In this document: positions 8,975 through 16,187 of the stretch, one piece after another
Position numbering within the stretch: position 1 is the first letter of the stretch
How the letters are laid out: every line of letters starts with the position of its first letter
NCBI GenBank assembly: GCA_029287915.1
Contig: JARFQE010000091.1
Location: forward strand, 1 to 43,698
DNA length: 43,698 bases
Direction of reading: 5' to 3'
Source: Arenicellales bacterium
GTDB lineage: Bacteria; Pseudomonadota; Gammaproteobacteria; BMS3Bbin11
The notes under the pieces: generated by a model
Database searches by the model: none
Told to the model about the DNA's origin: nothing
Seen by the model: only the letters and a program-made list of their open reading frames with translations
Position numbers and translations under genes: made by a program

Positions 8975-10104
8975 AATTACTGGTTTTTATTTCTGCAGTG
9001 GTCGTGCTTGCCACGGTTGCACTATGGCAATCGTCTAACAGAACAGTGAGTTGGAATATACAGTCTGAAAAACAATCTGCTAGTACCGAACAGCAGCCTG
9101 TATTCCAGAAGTCATTTATTTTTCAACAGGGCCCAACCGATAGCGTCCATTCATCGTCAATAGTTTCCCTGGCTGATAATGAGTTGCTGGCTGTCTGGTA
9201 TGGCGGTTCACGTGAGGGGGCATCGGATGTGGCAATATACAGCTCACGCAAGGGAGCCGATGAGACAGACTGGAGTGAGCCTGAAGTGCTGTTAGATCAC
9301 GATCGGGTAGCAAACGACCTTGGGCGTTATATCAGAAAGCTCGGCAATCCGGTGTTATTGTCTGATGGAACAAAGACGGTATGGATGTTTTTTGTTTCAA
9401 CCACAATCGGAGGTTGGTCAACCAGCACCATCAATATGGTAGTGTCGCACGATGCTGGTCGTAGCTGGGGCAGTACAAAACGCCTGATTTCATCGCCATT
9501 TTTAAATCTCAGTACGCTGGTAAAAGGTCGCCCTTTTTTCTATCAGGATGGCACTATTGGTTTGCCTGCATACCATGAGCTGGCGGGTAAGTTTGCTGAG
9601 CTATTACGCGTGACGCAAGATGGCGAAGTAGTAAATAAAGTTCGTATCACGCATGGACGATACACCATCCAGCCATCTATCGCGAAGCTGGAGAATGATC
9701 GTCTACTTGCGCTGATGCGAAATACTGATGCGACCAGAAACGTAGTCCGCGCGTACGCGGAAAAGGGCGGCCAAAAGTGGTCCGACGCTGAATACATAGA
9801 CCTTAATAACCCGGATGCAGCGATATCGGTAGTCGGTAATAAATCCGCTCTGGTGCTGGCCTACAATGACGCGAAGTGGGATCGTTACCATCTTGCACTA
9901 TCTGTTTCAGTGAATGCCGGTATGAACTGGGAAAAAAGATTGATACTCGAATCTGCTGAGCTGGATAAGCAAGGTAATAAGTTAGAGTTTTCCTACCCGT
10001 TTCTTATTAAAACAGCAAAGGGTGAATACCATCTGGTCTACACATGGCAGCGAAAACGCATTGCCTATGTGCATTTTAATCAGGCCTGGCTGGAGCAACA
10101 GTAA
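8971..10104 (+). CDS. Sialidase-like BNR/Asp-box protein, membrane-anchored or secreted
   Basis: The 377-residue product has an N-terminal hydrophobic segment (MKLLVFISAVVVLATVALW) that is a signal peptide or anchor. A six-bladed sialidase-like propeller follows. It starts with HSSSIVSLADNELLAVWYGG, where sialidases have their first arginine motif; no clear RIP is present. An Asp box, SHDAGRSW, lies at about 159-166 and a degenerate one, VNAGMNW, in the C-terminal third. The stretch YGGSREGASDVAIYSSR is typical of uncharacterised BNR_2 sialidase-family proteins. True sialidase activity is therefore not established, and another glycosidase or lyase is possible. The ATG at 8971 overlaps the upstream stop as ATGA. 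An ATG at 8959 is an alternative start. Confidence 0.75.
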   Translation: MKLLVFISAVVVLATVALWQSSNRTVSWNIQSEKQSASTEQQPVFQKSFIFQQGPTDSVHSSSIVSLADNELLAVWYGGSREGASDVAIYSSRKGADETDWSEPEVLLDHDRVANDLGRYIRKLGNPVLLSDGTKTVWMFFVSTTIGGWSTSTINMVVSHDAGRSWGSTKRLISSPFLNLSTLVKGRPFFYQDGTIGLPAYHELAGKFAELLRVTQDGEVVNKVRITHGRYTIQPSIAKLENDRLLALMRNTDATRNVVRAYAEKGGQKWSDAEYIDLNNPDAAISVVGNKSALVLAYNDAKWDRYHLALSVSVNAGMNWEKRLILESAELDKQGNKLEFSYPFLIKTAKGEYHLVYTWQRKRIAYVHFNQAWLEQQ

Positions 10105-10688
10105 TGAGTCACTTAATGATGAATATCGGTACATTGTTAATAGTGGCTGCATTTGGTGTCCAGCTCAGCTTGCTGTTGAAACCGCCATATCGGTGGCTCG
10201 CTATGGCCTGCCTTGTTTTGCTGTCAGTTATTTTACCCGTAGCAGGAACTAAGCCATGGCTATGGATCAATGGCGCGGTTGGTGAATTAAGCGTAGTGAC
10301 CATGATATTGCTGACAGGTTTTATTCTACGCAACCTGACTGGCTTCAGTCTTACTGGATCGTATACGAGGGTCCATATTTACCTTGTTATCTTCATCGCG
10401 GGGCTGCTGTTATTTCCCGCGACACTGGGGCTGACACAGTTTGACCCCTATTCGTTGGGATATAGTTTTGAACTGTCTTTGCTTCTACTCGCGCTTTCAA
10501 TTTTTTACTGGTTGTTTCAGCAGCGACATCTTGCTGTCATTCTGTTGATTGTTGTCGCTGCAGATGAAATCGGCATCCTGTCTTCAAACAATTCCTGGGA
10601 CTACCTGATCGATCCTTTGTTGTGGATAATTTCACCTGTCATGTTGGTCATTATGTATGCAGCTAGGAGAACATCGACAACTAAATAA
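10104..10688 (+). CDS. Integral membrane protein of unknown function
   Basis: I do not recognise this 194-residue protein. It is mostly hydrophobic, with about five to six predicted membrane helices and short, weakly charged loops. A DPYSLGY segment lies in one loop. There is no signal peptide distinct from the first helix and no catalytic motif. Its ATG overlaps the TAA of the sialidase-like gene (TAATG), so it is almost certainly translated with it and with the upstream GT39 gene. A partner role with the GT39 enzyme or the sialidase-like protein is inference from context only. Confidence 0.7.
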   Translation: MSHLMMNIGTLLIVAAFGVQLSLLLKPPYRWLAMACLVLLSVILPVAGTKPWLWINGAVGELSVVTMILLTGFILRNLTGFSLTGSYTRVHIYLVIFIAGLLLFPATLGLTQFDPYSLGYSFELSLLLLALSIFYWLFQQRHLAVILLIVVAADEIGILSSNNSWDYLIDPLLWIISPVMLVIMYAARRTSTTK

Positions 10689-10713
10689 ACCAAATGATTG
10701 CTGATATAGCCAG

Positions 10714-11010
10714 CTATAAAAGTTGTTCTATTTTACTGGCCAGCTGAAAATCCAGCTCTGATATTCCACCTGCTTCATGTGTGCTGAGATCGATAAGCAC
10801 TTTTTTATAGACATTAAACCATTCCGGGTGGTGGTTCATCTCTTCAGCGATGATCGCTACTCGGGTCATGAAGCCAAACGCCTCGATAAAATTATCAAAG
10901 ACAAATTCCTTGTGTAGTTTGTCGTCTTTAATTACCCAGGGATCCGCCTTACTGTCTTCATTGAGCTTACCTAGATACCGCTGTATTGCTGCAAGGTTGA
11001 GAGCTTCCAT
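10714..11010 (-). CDS. phhB: Pterin-4a-carbinolamine dehydratase
   Basis: The 98-residue product carries the family signature [16 protein letters not shown] (about 56-71), with the catalytic pair His60-His61 followed by Pro. The downstream His78 and Asp87 fit the PCD/DCoH pattern. The enzyme dehydrates 4a-hydroxytetrahydrobiopterin, recycling the cofactor of phenylalanine hydroxylase, and in bacteria may support other pterin-dependent steps. No phenylalanine hydroxylase gene is in the window. A good ribosome site (AAGGA) precedes the ATG. The gene converges on the membrane-protein gene ending at 10688. Confidence 0.92.
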   Translation of the reverse strand: MEALNLAAIQRYLGKLNEDSKADPWVIKDDKLHKEFVFDNFIEAFGFMTRVAIIAEEMNHHPEWFNVYKKVLIDLSTHEAGGISELDFQLASKIEQLL

Positions 11011-11202
11011 ATGTTTTCCTTAAAAATTAATATCAAACATGACCCGCATTCAACGAAAAGCCAGTGCCTGGTGCATGGCAAGGGGTTTCATTAAGAATAC
11101 GGGTATGCATATTGTTTATATTGTCTTTGCTGTGCTGCTTGAAGCAAGTCTATTGTAATTTTAACTTCGAGTTACTATCGTAACTATAACCAGGAAAAGC
11201 CA
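11011..11202. other. Gap between lpxL-type gene end and phhB start
   Basis: No gene is seen here. The stretch should hold the phhB promoter (minus strand) and the end of the acyltransferase transcript. It contains a perfect 6-base inverted repeat at 11170-11185 and a small TGCTT-G-AAGCA hairpin near 11140. Neither is followed by a run of T, so neither is a clear intrinsic terminator. Confidence 0.4.
11170..11185. repeat. Inverted repeat AGTTAC-N4-GTAACT
   Basis: The 16 bases read agttac tatc gtaact, a perfect 6-base inverted repeat with a four-base centre. It lies just downstream of the lpxL-type gene stop on the minus strand and about 160 bases upstream of phhB. It could be a protein-binding operator or a weak hairpin at the transcript end. 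There is no adjacent T-tract. Confidence 0.35.
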
Positions 11203-12084
11203 TTATTTATCATAAAATTTTTCACCATTTTTCTGAAAACGCTTATACACCCATAGATACTGATCCGGTGCCATGCGTATACATTTCTCTACCTGAGCGT
11301 TAATGCGCGCCGCAGATTCTTCTACTGAAGTAGTTGTGATAAGTTCATCAGGCGGAAGAAAATGCAGGCGAAAACCGCGCGACCACGGGAGCCGTTCTGC
11401 AAAGCCGAAGATAACCGTGGCATTTGTTTTGATCGCAAGGCTGCTCAATAAATTCATGGTCAAAGCCGGCTTACCAAAAAAGGGTGCTATAACACCACCC
11501 TGCGAGGGAACCTGATCAGGCAGGATGCCTATCAATTCACCTTTGCGCAGAGCTTTTAGCAGGGCACGGATGCCGCTGCTATCTGTTGGCACATAGCGTC
11601 CTCCACTACCTTCACGTCCGTCTTTTATAAGCTTGTTCAGTCCTTTTAAAGGTGGTTTTCGAAACATACTGGTAAGCGGATATTCAGACGAGCAATAACT
11701 ACCAAAGAGCTCCCATGAACCCAGGTGTGGGGTTGCCAGGATTACTCCTTTTCCATTTTTAAGACAGTGGCGGACATATTCTTCACCGCTGACCGATCTT
11801 ATCAGGGCCAGATTTTTTTCAGCGGGCTGTAGCCAGAATTTGCCAACCTCCATTAGATTGCATGCGGTCTGGCGAAAATTTTTTCTTAGCAGCCGCCTTT
11901 GTTCAATGTCTGAAAGCTCAGGAAAACATGCCTCGATATTAGTATGACAGGTAAGTACCCGCTTGCTCGGAATGATTGCCAGTAGGCTACCGATGAAATT
12001 GCCAATGACGTGAAGTACGGGTAATGGTAGATGGGCATTGGTTCTCAGTACCCATTCGGCTATTCTTTCTATTTTAGTTCCCAT
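11203..12084 (-). CDS. Lipid A / lysophospholipid acyltransferase, LpxL (HtrB) family
   Basis: The 293-residue product matches the LpxL/LpxM late acyltransferases of lipid A. The catalytic HX4E motif is TPHLGSWELFG, with His120 and Glu125. Further blocks are DGREGSGGRYVP, the GILPDQVPSQGG segment with FFGKPA, and a C-terminal YLWVYKRF. These enzymes transfer an acyl chain from acyl-ACP to Kdo2-lipid IVA at the cytoplasmic face of the inner membrane. The frame extends upstream to 12222, but the Met at 12084 matches the family N-terminus (IERIAEWVLR) and avoids overlap with the divergent gene at 12116. Whether it adds laurate (LpxL) or myristate (LpxM), or is a related ornithine-lipid or WaaM-type enzyme, cannot be decided here. 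Confidence 0.85.
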   Translation of the reverse strand: MGTKIERIAEWVLRTNAHLPLPVLHVIGNFIGSLLAIIPSKRVLTCHTNIEACFPELSDIEQRRLLRKNFRQTACNLMEVGKFWLQPAEKNLALIRSVSGEEYVRHCLKNGKGVILATPHLGSWELFGSYCSSEYPLTSMFRKPPLKGLNKLIKDGREGSGGRYVPTDSSGIRALLKALRKGELIGILPDQVPSQGGVIAPFFGKPALTMNLLSSLAIKTNATVIFGFAERLPWSRGFRLHFLPPDELITTTSVEESAARINAQVEKCIRMAPDQYLWVYKRFQKNGEKFYDK

Positions 12085-12115
12085 AATCTGATTTTGAAGC
12101 AGCGGGGTGTAGTTG

Positions 12116-12802
12116 ATGGCAGTTTCACAGCTTATCAGTACCATCAGCGACCATATCGTTCTGATTATACTGTGGTTGCTGTATTTTTTTGTCCATTCGC
12201 TTTTTGCCTCCTTACAATTCAAGCAGTTAATATTACAGTATTATCCGCGCATCATGCCCTGGTACCGACTGATATTTAATTTTCTATCCATATTGTTACT
12301 ATTGCCACCGGTTTTTGTTATGTTTTTGTTTCCGGGTGATGTCGTCTGGCAGTGGTCCGGGAACTGGCGTAATTTAGCGAATATACTGACGCTAATGGCG
12401 GTAGCAGGTTTTCTCTGGTCATTGAGATCCTATGATAATGCTGAATTCCTCGGCACCCGTCAGCTGAAAGAGAGCAGGGTAGATATTACAGAAGAGGGAT
12501 CATTAAAGCTTTCAGTGTTGCATCGATATGTTCGCCACCCCTGGTATGCTCTGGCCCTGGTATTAATCTGGACCAGAGATATGAATACTTCATTTTTGAT
12601 TTCAGCTATCTTGATCAGTCTGTATTTAATTATCGGTTCTCGTCTCGAGGAAGGTAAGTTGATCGCTTTCCACGGCGACCAGTATCGAATGTACCGAAAA
12701 TATGTAGCGGCATTGATTCCATTACCCTGGCGTGTACTGAGCAAGGAAAAAGCAGTAGAAATTCAAAATTTTGGGAAAAAGAATGACGCAGTCAAAAAAT
12801 AA
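12116..12802 (+). CDS. ICMT/PEMT-like membrane methyltransferase-family protein
   Basis: The product is about 228 residues with five hydrophobic helices. The C-terminal half has the signature of isoprenylcysteine carboxyl methyltransferase-like proteins: RHPWYALALVLIW, then EEGKLIAFHGDQYRMYRKYVAALIP, that is RHP...EE...GxxYxxY...P. Members methylate small thiols, phospholipids or unknown lipids using SAM. NnrU- and MddA-like proteins share this fold, and I cannot separate these options. The ATG at 12116 is preferred over a TTG at 12113, with a GGGGTG ribosome site 7 bases upstream. It is divergent from the acyltransferase with a 31-base gap, so the two promoters must overlap each other's coding region. 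It overlaps the VOC gene by 20 bases. Confidence 0.72.
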   Translation: MAVSQLISTISDHIVLIILWLLYFFVHSLFASLQFKQLILQYYPRIMPWYRLIFNFLSILLLLPPVFVMFLFPGDVVWQWSGNWRNLANILTLMAVAGFLWSLRSYDNAEFLGTRQLKESRVDITEEGSLKLSVLHRYVRHPWYALALVLIWTRDMNTSFLISAILISLYLIIGSRLEEGKLIAFHGDQYRMYRKYVAALIPLPWRVLSKEKAVEIQNFGKKNDAVKK

Positions 12803-13172
12803 TTTTTCAGGTTTACATCATGTCAGCCTGCTCGTGTCAGATCTGCAAAGATCAAGTAATTTTTATATCGATGTGCTGGGGCTGGAACAGGATGACAGTC
12901 GGCCGAAGCTCCCTTTTCCGGGTATATGGCTTAAAATAGGGGCACAGCAAATCCATCTGCTTTGTCTTGATAAAATAACAACAGGCACCGGCGCGGAGCA
13001 TCCGGGACGTGATTCACATTGTGCTTTCTCCGTGTCCGATATAAATATGATCGGAGAAGCGTTAAAACAGCAAGGTATACCGTATCATATGAGCAAGTCC
13101 GGGCGACGCGCGCTATTTTGTCGTGATCCTGACGGTAATGGCCTTGAATTTGTTGAGCTGCAAACTGAATAA
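12783..13172 (+). CDS. VOC (glyoxalase/fosfomycin-resistance fold) family protein
   Basis: The 129-residue product has a vicinal-oxygen-chelate domain. GLHHVSLLVSDLQRSSNFYIDVLGL is at the N-terminus, with the first metal His in HHVS. A second potential ligand His lies in DSHCAFSV. The terminal DPDGNGLEFVEL contains the Glu ligand typical of the family. It could be a metalloenzyme such as a lactoylglutathione-lyase-like or dioxygenase-like protein; the substrate is unknown. The ATG at 12783 is chosen over an in-frame TTG at 12771. It overlaps the end of the ICMT-like gene, suggesting cotranslation. Confidence 0.85.
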   Translation: MTQSKNNFSGLHHVSLLVSDLQRSSNFYIDVLGLEQDDSRPKLPFPGIWLKIGAQQIHLLCLDKITTGTGAEHPGRDSHCAFSVSDINMIGEALKQQGIPYHMSKSGRRALFCRDPDGNGLEFVELQTE

Positions 13173-13194
13173 AGTCAGCCAGGTGACGTAATAT

Positions 13195-13224
13195 TTGATT
13201 GCCAATATAAGAGAATAGTAATAT
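13195..13224 (+). promoter_or_regulatory. Candidate sigma-70 promoter of the sulfur-globule-like gene
   Basis: TTGATT at 13195-13200 and TAATAT at 13219-13224 are separated by 18 bases; each matches consensus at four of six positions. A TATACT at 13222-13227 is a better -10 but lies too far from this -35. The strong ribosome site ACGGAGG follows, seven bases before the ATG at 13257. Confidence 0.35.
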
Positions 13225-13256
13225 ACTATTTCGACAACATTTTAACGGAGGTTGCT

Positions 13257-13625
13257 ATGAAAAAGTCTTTATCTGTATCTATAGGTGCTTTACTGCTGGC
13301 AGCATCACTGAGTGCCAGTGGCTGGTGGGGTGGTGATCGCTGGGGCGGTTACGGCTACAATGACTGGCCCGTCTGGACGCCAATGTACTGGATGGAAGAA
13401 ATGTCCGACTCCTGGGATGATGACTACTATGATGGCTATTATGGTGGTGGACCATGGGGCGGTGGACCATGGGGTGGCCCATATGGTGGTCCTGGATACT
13501 ACGGCGCTCCTTACGGAGGCGGATACTACGGCGCTCCATACGGAGGTGGATACTACGGCGCACCATATGGTGGTGGCTATGCCCCAGCTTATCCTGCAGC
13601 ACCAGTTCCTGCACCCGCGGAGTAA
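13257..13625 (+). CDS. Secreted Gly/Tyr/Pro-rich protein, sulfur globule protein-like
   Basis: The 122-residue precursor has a clear signal peptide (MKKSLSVSIGALLLAASLSAS). The mature part is dominated by Gly, Tyr, Pro and Trp: WWGGDRWGGYGYNDWP, an acidic DDDYYDGYY patch, then GGGPWGG repeats. Three 9-residue repeats GYYGAPYGG follow, encoded by 27-base units at 13494-13574, and the tail is Ala/Pro-rich. Size, export signal and composition resemble the structural proteins (CV1-CV3, SgpA-C) that coat periplasmic sulfur globules in Allochromatium and other sulfur oxidisers. Low complexity makes this a resemblance in type rather than a proven orthology. Another periplasmic or cell-surface Gly-rich protein is possible. 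A strong ribosome site and a strong terminator suggest abundant, monocistronic expression. Confidence 0.65.
   Translation: MKKSLSVSIGALLLAASLSASGWWGGDRWGGYGYNDWPVWTPMYWMEEMSDSWDDDYYDGYYGGGPWGGGPWGGPYGGPGYYGAPYGGGYYGAPYGGGYYGAPYGGGYAPAYPAAPVPAPAE
13494..13574 (+). repeat. Three in-frame 27-base repeats inside the Gly/Tyr-rich gene
   Basis: Three consecutive 27-base units start with ggatactacggcgc and encode GYYGAPYGG three times. Units one and two differ at only two positions, while unit three has drifted at third codon positions. This pattern fits expansion by slippage or unequal crossing-over under protein-level selection. Confidence 0.9.
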
Positions 13626-13656
13626 AGCAGTTCTTAACGCAGAATTGCTTCTGCAT

Positions 13657-13690
13657 AAAAAGGGGAGGCCGGTGGCCTCCTTTTTTTTGT
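13657..13690. terminator. Strong bidirectional intrinsic terminator
   Basis: A perfect GGAGGCC/GGCCTCC stem with a three-base loop (13664-13680) is followed by eight T on the plus strand. It is preceded by a run of A (aaaaagg) that gives a T-tract on the minus strand. It can end both the sulfur-globule-like transcript and the RND operon arriving from the right. Confidence 0.92.
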
Positions 13691-13869
13691 TTTATTTTGT
13701 TGCACGGCTGATGGTATAGCCCTTCCTATCTCAGTTTTTCATTATTATTGTGCTAGCGCACAGCTTGATGCTTCGCCCATGAAGGACGAAAACGCACCTC
13801 AATACTAGAAATCTAAAGAAATAAGAAAAACCGACCGACATGGCAATCCACAGCCTTGTGCAGGCATCA

Positions 13870-16185
13870 TCAATAACGCTTGCGGTAAAACAATGCTGCC
13901 AGTGCGGGAAGGACAGTAATCGAGGCAATCATATTCAGCAGGAACATGAATGTTAGAACGATACCCATGTCTACCTGGAACTGCAGATCAGAAAATATCC
14001 AGGTAAATACGCCGATAGCCAGGGTAAGTCCGGTAAACAGAACCGCGTTTCCCGTCATATTCAGAGTGAGTTCATAGGCATCACGCAGAGACTTTCCTTC
14101 ATCCAGTAGTTCATGTAGACGACTAAAGATATAGATTCCATAATCAACGCCAATACCCACACCAAGCGCGACCACAGGCAGAGTAGAAACTTTAAGACCG
14201 ATGTCCAGTAAGGTCATCAGGGCATAGGCCAATACAGATACCAGTCCTAGAGGCAGTACTATGCATAATGTTGCCCGCAATGAACGAAAAGTGATCAGGC
14301 ACAGAGTGATAATTGCAGCATAGACATAGATCAGCATTGGGAACTGGGCGGCATCCACCGCTTCGTTGGTTGCTGCCATGACGCCAACATTTGCGCTGGC
14401 CAGCTTAAAATGTACTGCATCAGTGTTGTTCTCATTTTCAAATGCTTTTACTGCATCGACTATCCTTGATATCGTTTTTGCCTTATGGTCTGAGGTGAAT
14501 ATCAGTACTGGCATAGCACTGCAATCCTCATTCAACAAACCCGTAGACGTGTCGACCGGCGTTATGGCCTGCACAAGTACCTGCTGATTACGTGGCAGTA
14601 CCTGCCATTTTGGATTGCCTTCATTCCAGCCGGCATTGTATAGCCTTGCCAGTGTCGGCAAGGAAATGACTGACTGTACACCATTCACATTCTGCATATG
14701 CCAGTTAAACCGATCGATGGTGGACATGATATCGTGATCGATGCATCCATCTGCACGCGTCTCTGCAATCACCTTCAGGATATCAACGCCAATGGAAAAA
14801 CGTTCAGTAATGATCGCACTATCAATATTGTAGCGGGAGTCACTACGCAGTTCGGGTACCCCCTGTTCAAGGTCACCGATTTCAATATCTGAAGCTTTCC
14901 AGAGTCCAGAGCCGAACAGTGTCAGACTGACAATTATTGTAAGTGTTGCCAGAGGATTAACGGAAAATGCTGATAGTCGGTGCCAGAATGTTTTTAGACG
15001 TTCGCTGCGAGCAATCAGTCGCTGCTGCAGCTGGCTTTCAGCTTCGGGCAGGTACGATAACAATACCGGTAGTAGAAACAGATTGGTCAGGATGATTACT
15101 GCAACACCTATACTCGCGGTTATAGCCATCTCCTGAATAATTTCTATCTTGATCAGCAGTATGGTCAAAAAGCCTATCGTATCACTGGCCAGGGCTATGC
15201 CACCTGGTATCAATAAACGCTGAAAACTGGCCTTTGCTGCTTTTTTTGGCGATATACCATTAAAGATTTCTGATCGCATGGAATTGATCATCTGTACACC
15301 GTGACTGACGCCAATGGCGAAAATCAGAAAGGGAACCAGTATTGACATTGGATCGATGCCAAAGCCAAGTATAGGCAGCAGACCCAGCTGCCAGCTAACA
15401 GCAGTCAGGGAGGCGAACAAAGGGAGTACTGTCAACCACATGGACAGGGAATACAGATAAACAAGCAGGCCAGTGATAAGGAAGGAAATAGCAAAGAACA
15501 GCAGAACATTCTCGGCACCTTCAGTAATATCACCGACGACCTTGGCAAATCCAATGATATGGATGTTACTGGTTTCATGTTTCTGACGTATTTCTTCAAG
15601 GCGTTTTGCAACTTCCTGATAGTCGATGCGTTTTCCGCTTGTCGGATCTTTTTCCAGCAGACCAGCTGTGACCATGGCCCCGTTAAAATTATTTGCAACC
15701 AGTCTACCCACCTGTCCTGATTTGATGATGTTCTTTCTTACCTGCACAAGGTCCTCTTCAGTGCCCTGGAATTCAGCCGGTATGACATTACCGCCGGCGA
15801 AGCCATCTTCGACAATTTCGATGAATCGTACATTTGGTGTGAATAGAGACTTGACCTGTGCGCGGTCGACGCCGGGAATAAAAAAAACTTCATCGGTGAT
15901 ATTTTTCAGCGTGTTGAAAAATTCTGCAGTAAAGATGTCGTCTTTGTTGACAGTAATGGCGATTAGTATGCGGTTAGCGCCACCAAATTCTGTCTGGTAT
16001 TTAACAAAGGTTTTCATGTAGGGGTGCTCAAGCGGCAGAAGCTTGTTGAAACCCGCGTCGACCCTGAGTGCTGTTGCGCTCCATAGCATGAACAGGGTGA
16101 TAACCATGAAGAGCAGCAGTACCAGGGGCCTGACGCTGAAGATTATTTCACTAATACGCCGAACCAGACTCGATTTAGTACCCAT
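13870..16185 (-). CDS. RND superfamily exporter, MMPL type
   Basis: The 771-residue inner-membrane protein has the duplicated RND topology. One helix is followed by a roughly 170-residue periplasmic loop (VDAGFNKLLPLEHPYMKTF...), five helices, a second loop and five or six helices. Helix-4 motifs are recognisable in each half: FAIGVSHGVQMINSM and GVGIGVDYGIYIFSRLHE, the latter carrying the Asp typical of proton relay. It belongs to the predicted exporter group related to MmpL and HpnN, not to the tripartite AcrB drug pumps, which are over 1000 residues. It is the last gene of the DUF1302-DUF1329-YCF48 set, two bases after the YCF48-like gene, so they are cotranscribed. The substrate is probably hydrophobic; that is inference from the family and from the DUF1329 partner. 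Confidence 0.86.
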   Translation of the reverse strand: MGTKSSLVRRISEIIFSVRPLVLLLFMVITLFMLWSATALRVDAGFNKLLPLEHPYMKTFVKYQTEFGGANRILIAITVNKDDIFTAEFFNTLKNITDEVFFIPGVDRAQVKSLFTPNVRFIEIVEDGFAGGNVIPAEFQGTEEDLVQVRKNIIKSGQVGRLVANNFNGAMVTAGLLEKDPTSGKRIDYQEVAKRLEEIRQKHETSNIHIIGFAKVVGDITEGAENVLLFFAISFLITGLLVYLYSLSMWLTVLPLFASLTAVSWQLGLLPILGFGIDPMSILVPFLIFAIGVSHGVQMINSMRSEIFNGISPKKAAKASFQRLLIPGGIALASDTIGFLTILLIKIEIIQEMAITASIGVAVIILTNLFLLPVLLSYLPEAESQLQQRLIARSERLKTFWHRLSAFSVNPLATLTIIVSLTLFGSGLWKASDIEIGDLEQGVPELRSDSRYNIDSAIITERFSIGVDILKVIAETRADGCIDHDIMSTIDRFNWHMQNVNGVQSVISLPTLARLYNAGWNEGNPKWQVLPRNQQVLVQAITPVDTSTGLLNEDCSAMPVLIFTSDHKAKTISRIVDAVKAFENENNTDAVHFKLASANVGVMAATNEAVDAAQFPMLIYVYAAIITLCLITFRSLRATLCIVLPLGLVSVLAYALMTLLDIGLKVSTLPVVALGVGIGVDYGIYIFSRLHELLDEGKSLRDAYELTLNMTGNAVLFTGLTLAIGVFTWIFSDLQFQVDMGIVLTFMFLLNMIASITVLPALAALFYRKRY

Positions 16186-16187
16186 TT

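Noticed and set aside
12085-12222. N-terminal extension of the LpxL-type acyltransferase to 12222
   Set aside because: The extra 46 residues do not match the family and would overlap the divergent ICMT-like gene and its ribosome site.
13279-13719. Several long open frames in other frames across the Gly/Tyr-rich gene, rich in His, Arg or Met
   Set aside because: They arise from the repetitive, stop-poor DNA of the real gene and lack signal, start context or recognisable folds.
15626-16021. 131-codon plus-strand open frame opposite the RND gene
   Set aside because: It lies wholly inside the RND coding region, which has clear family motifs; the opposite frame shows no recognisable protein.
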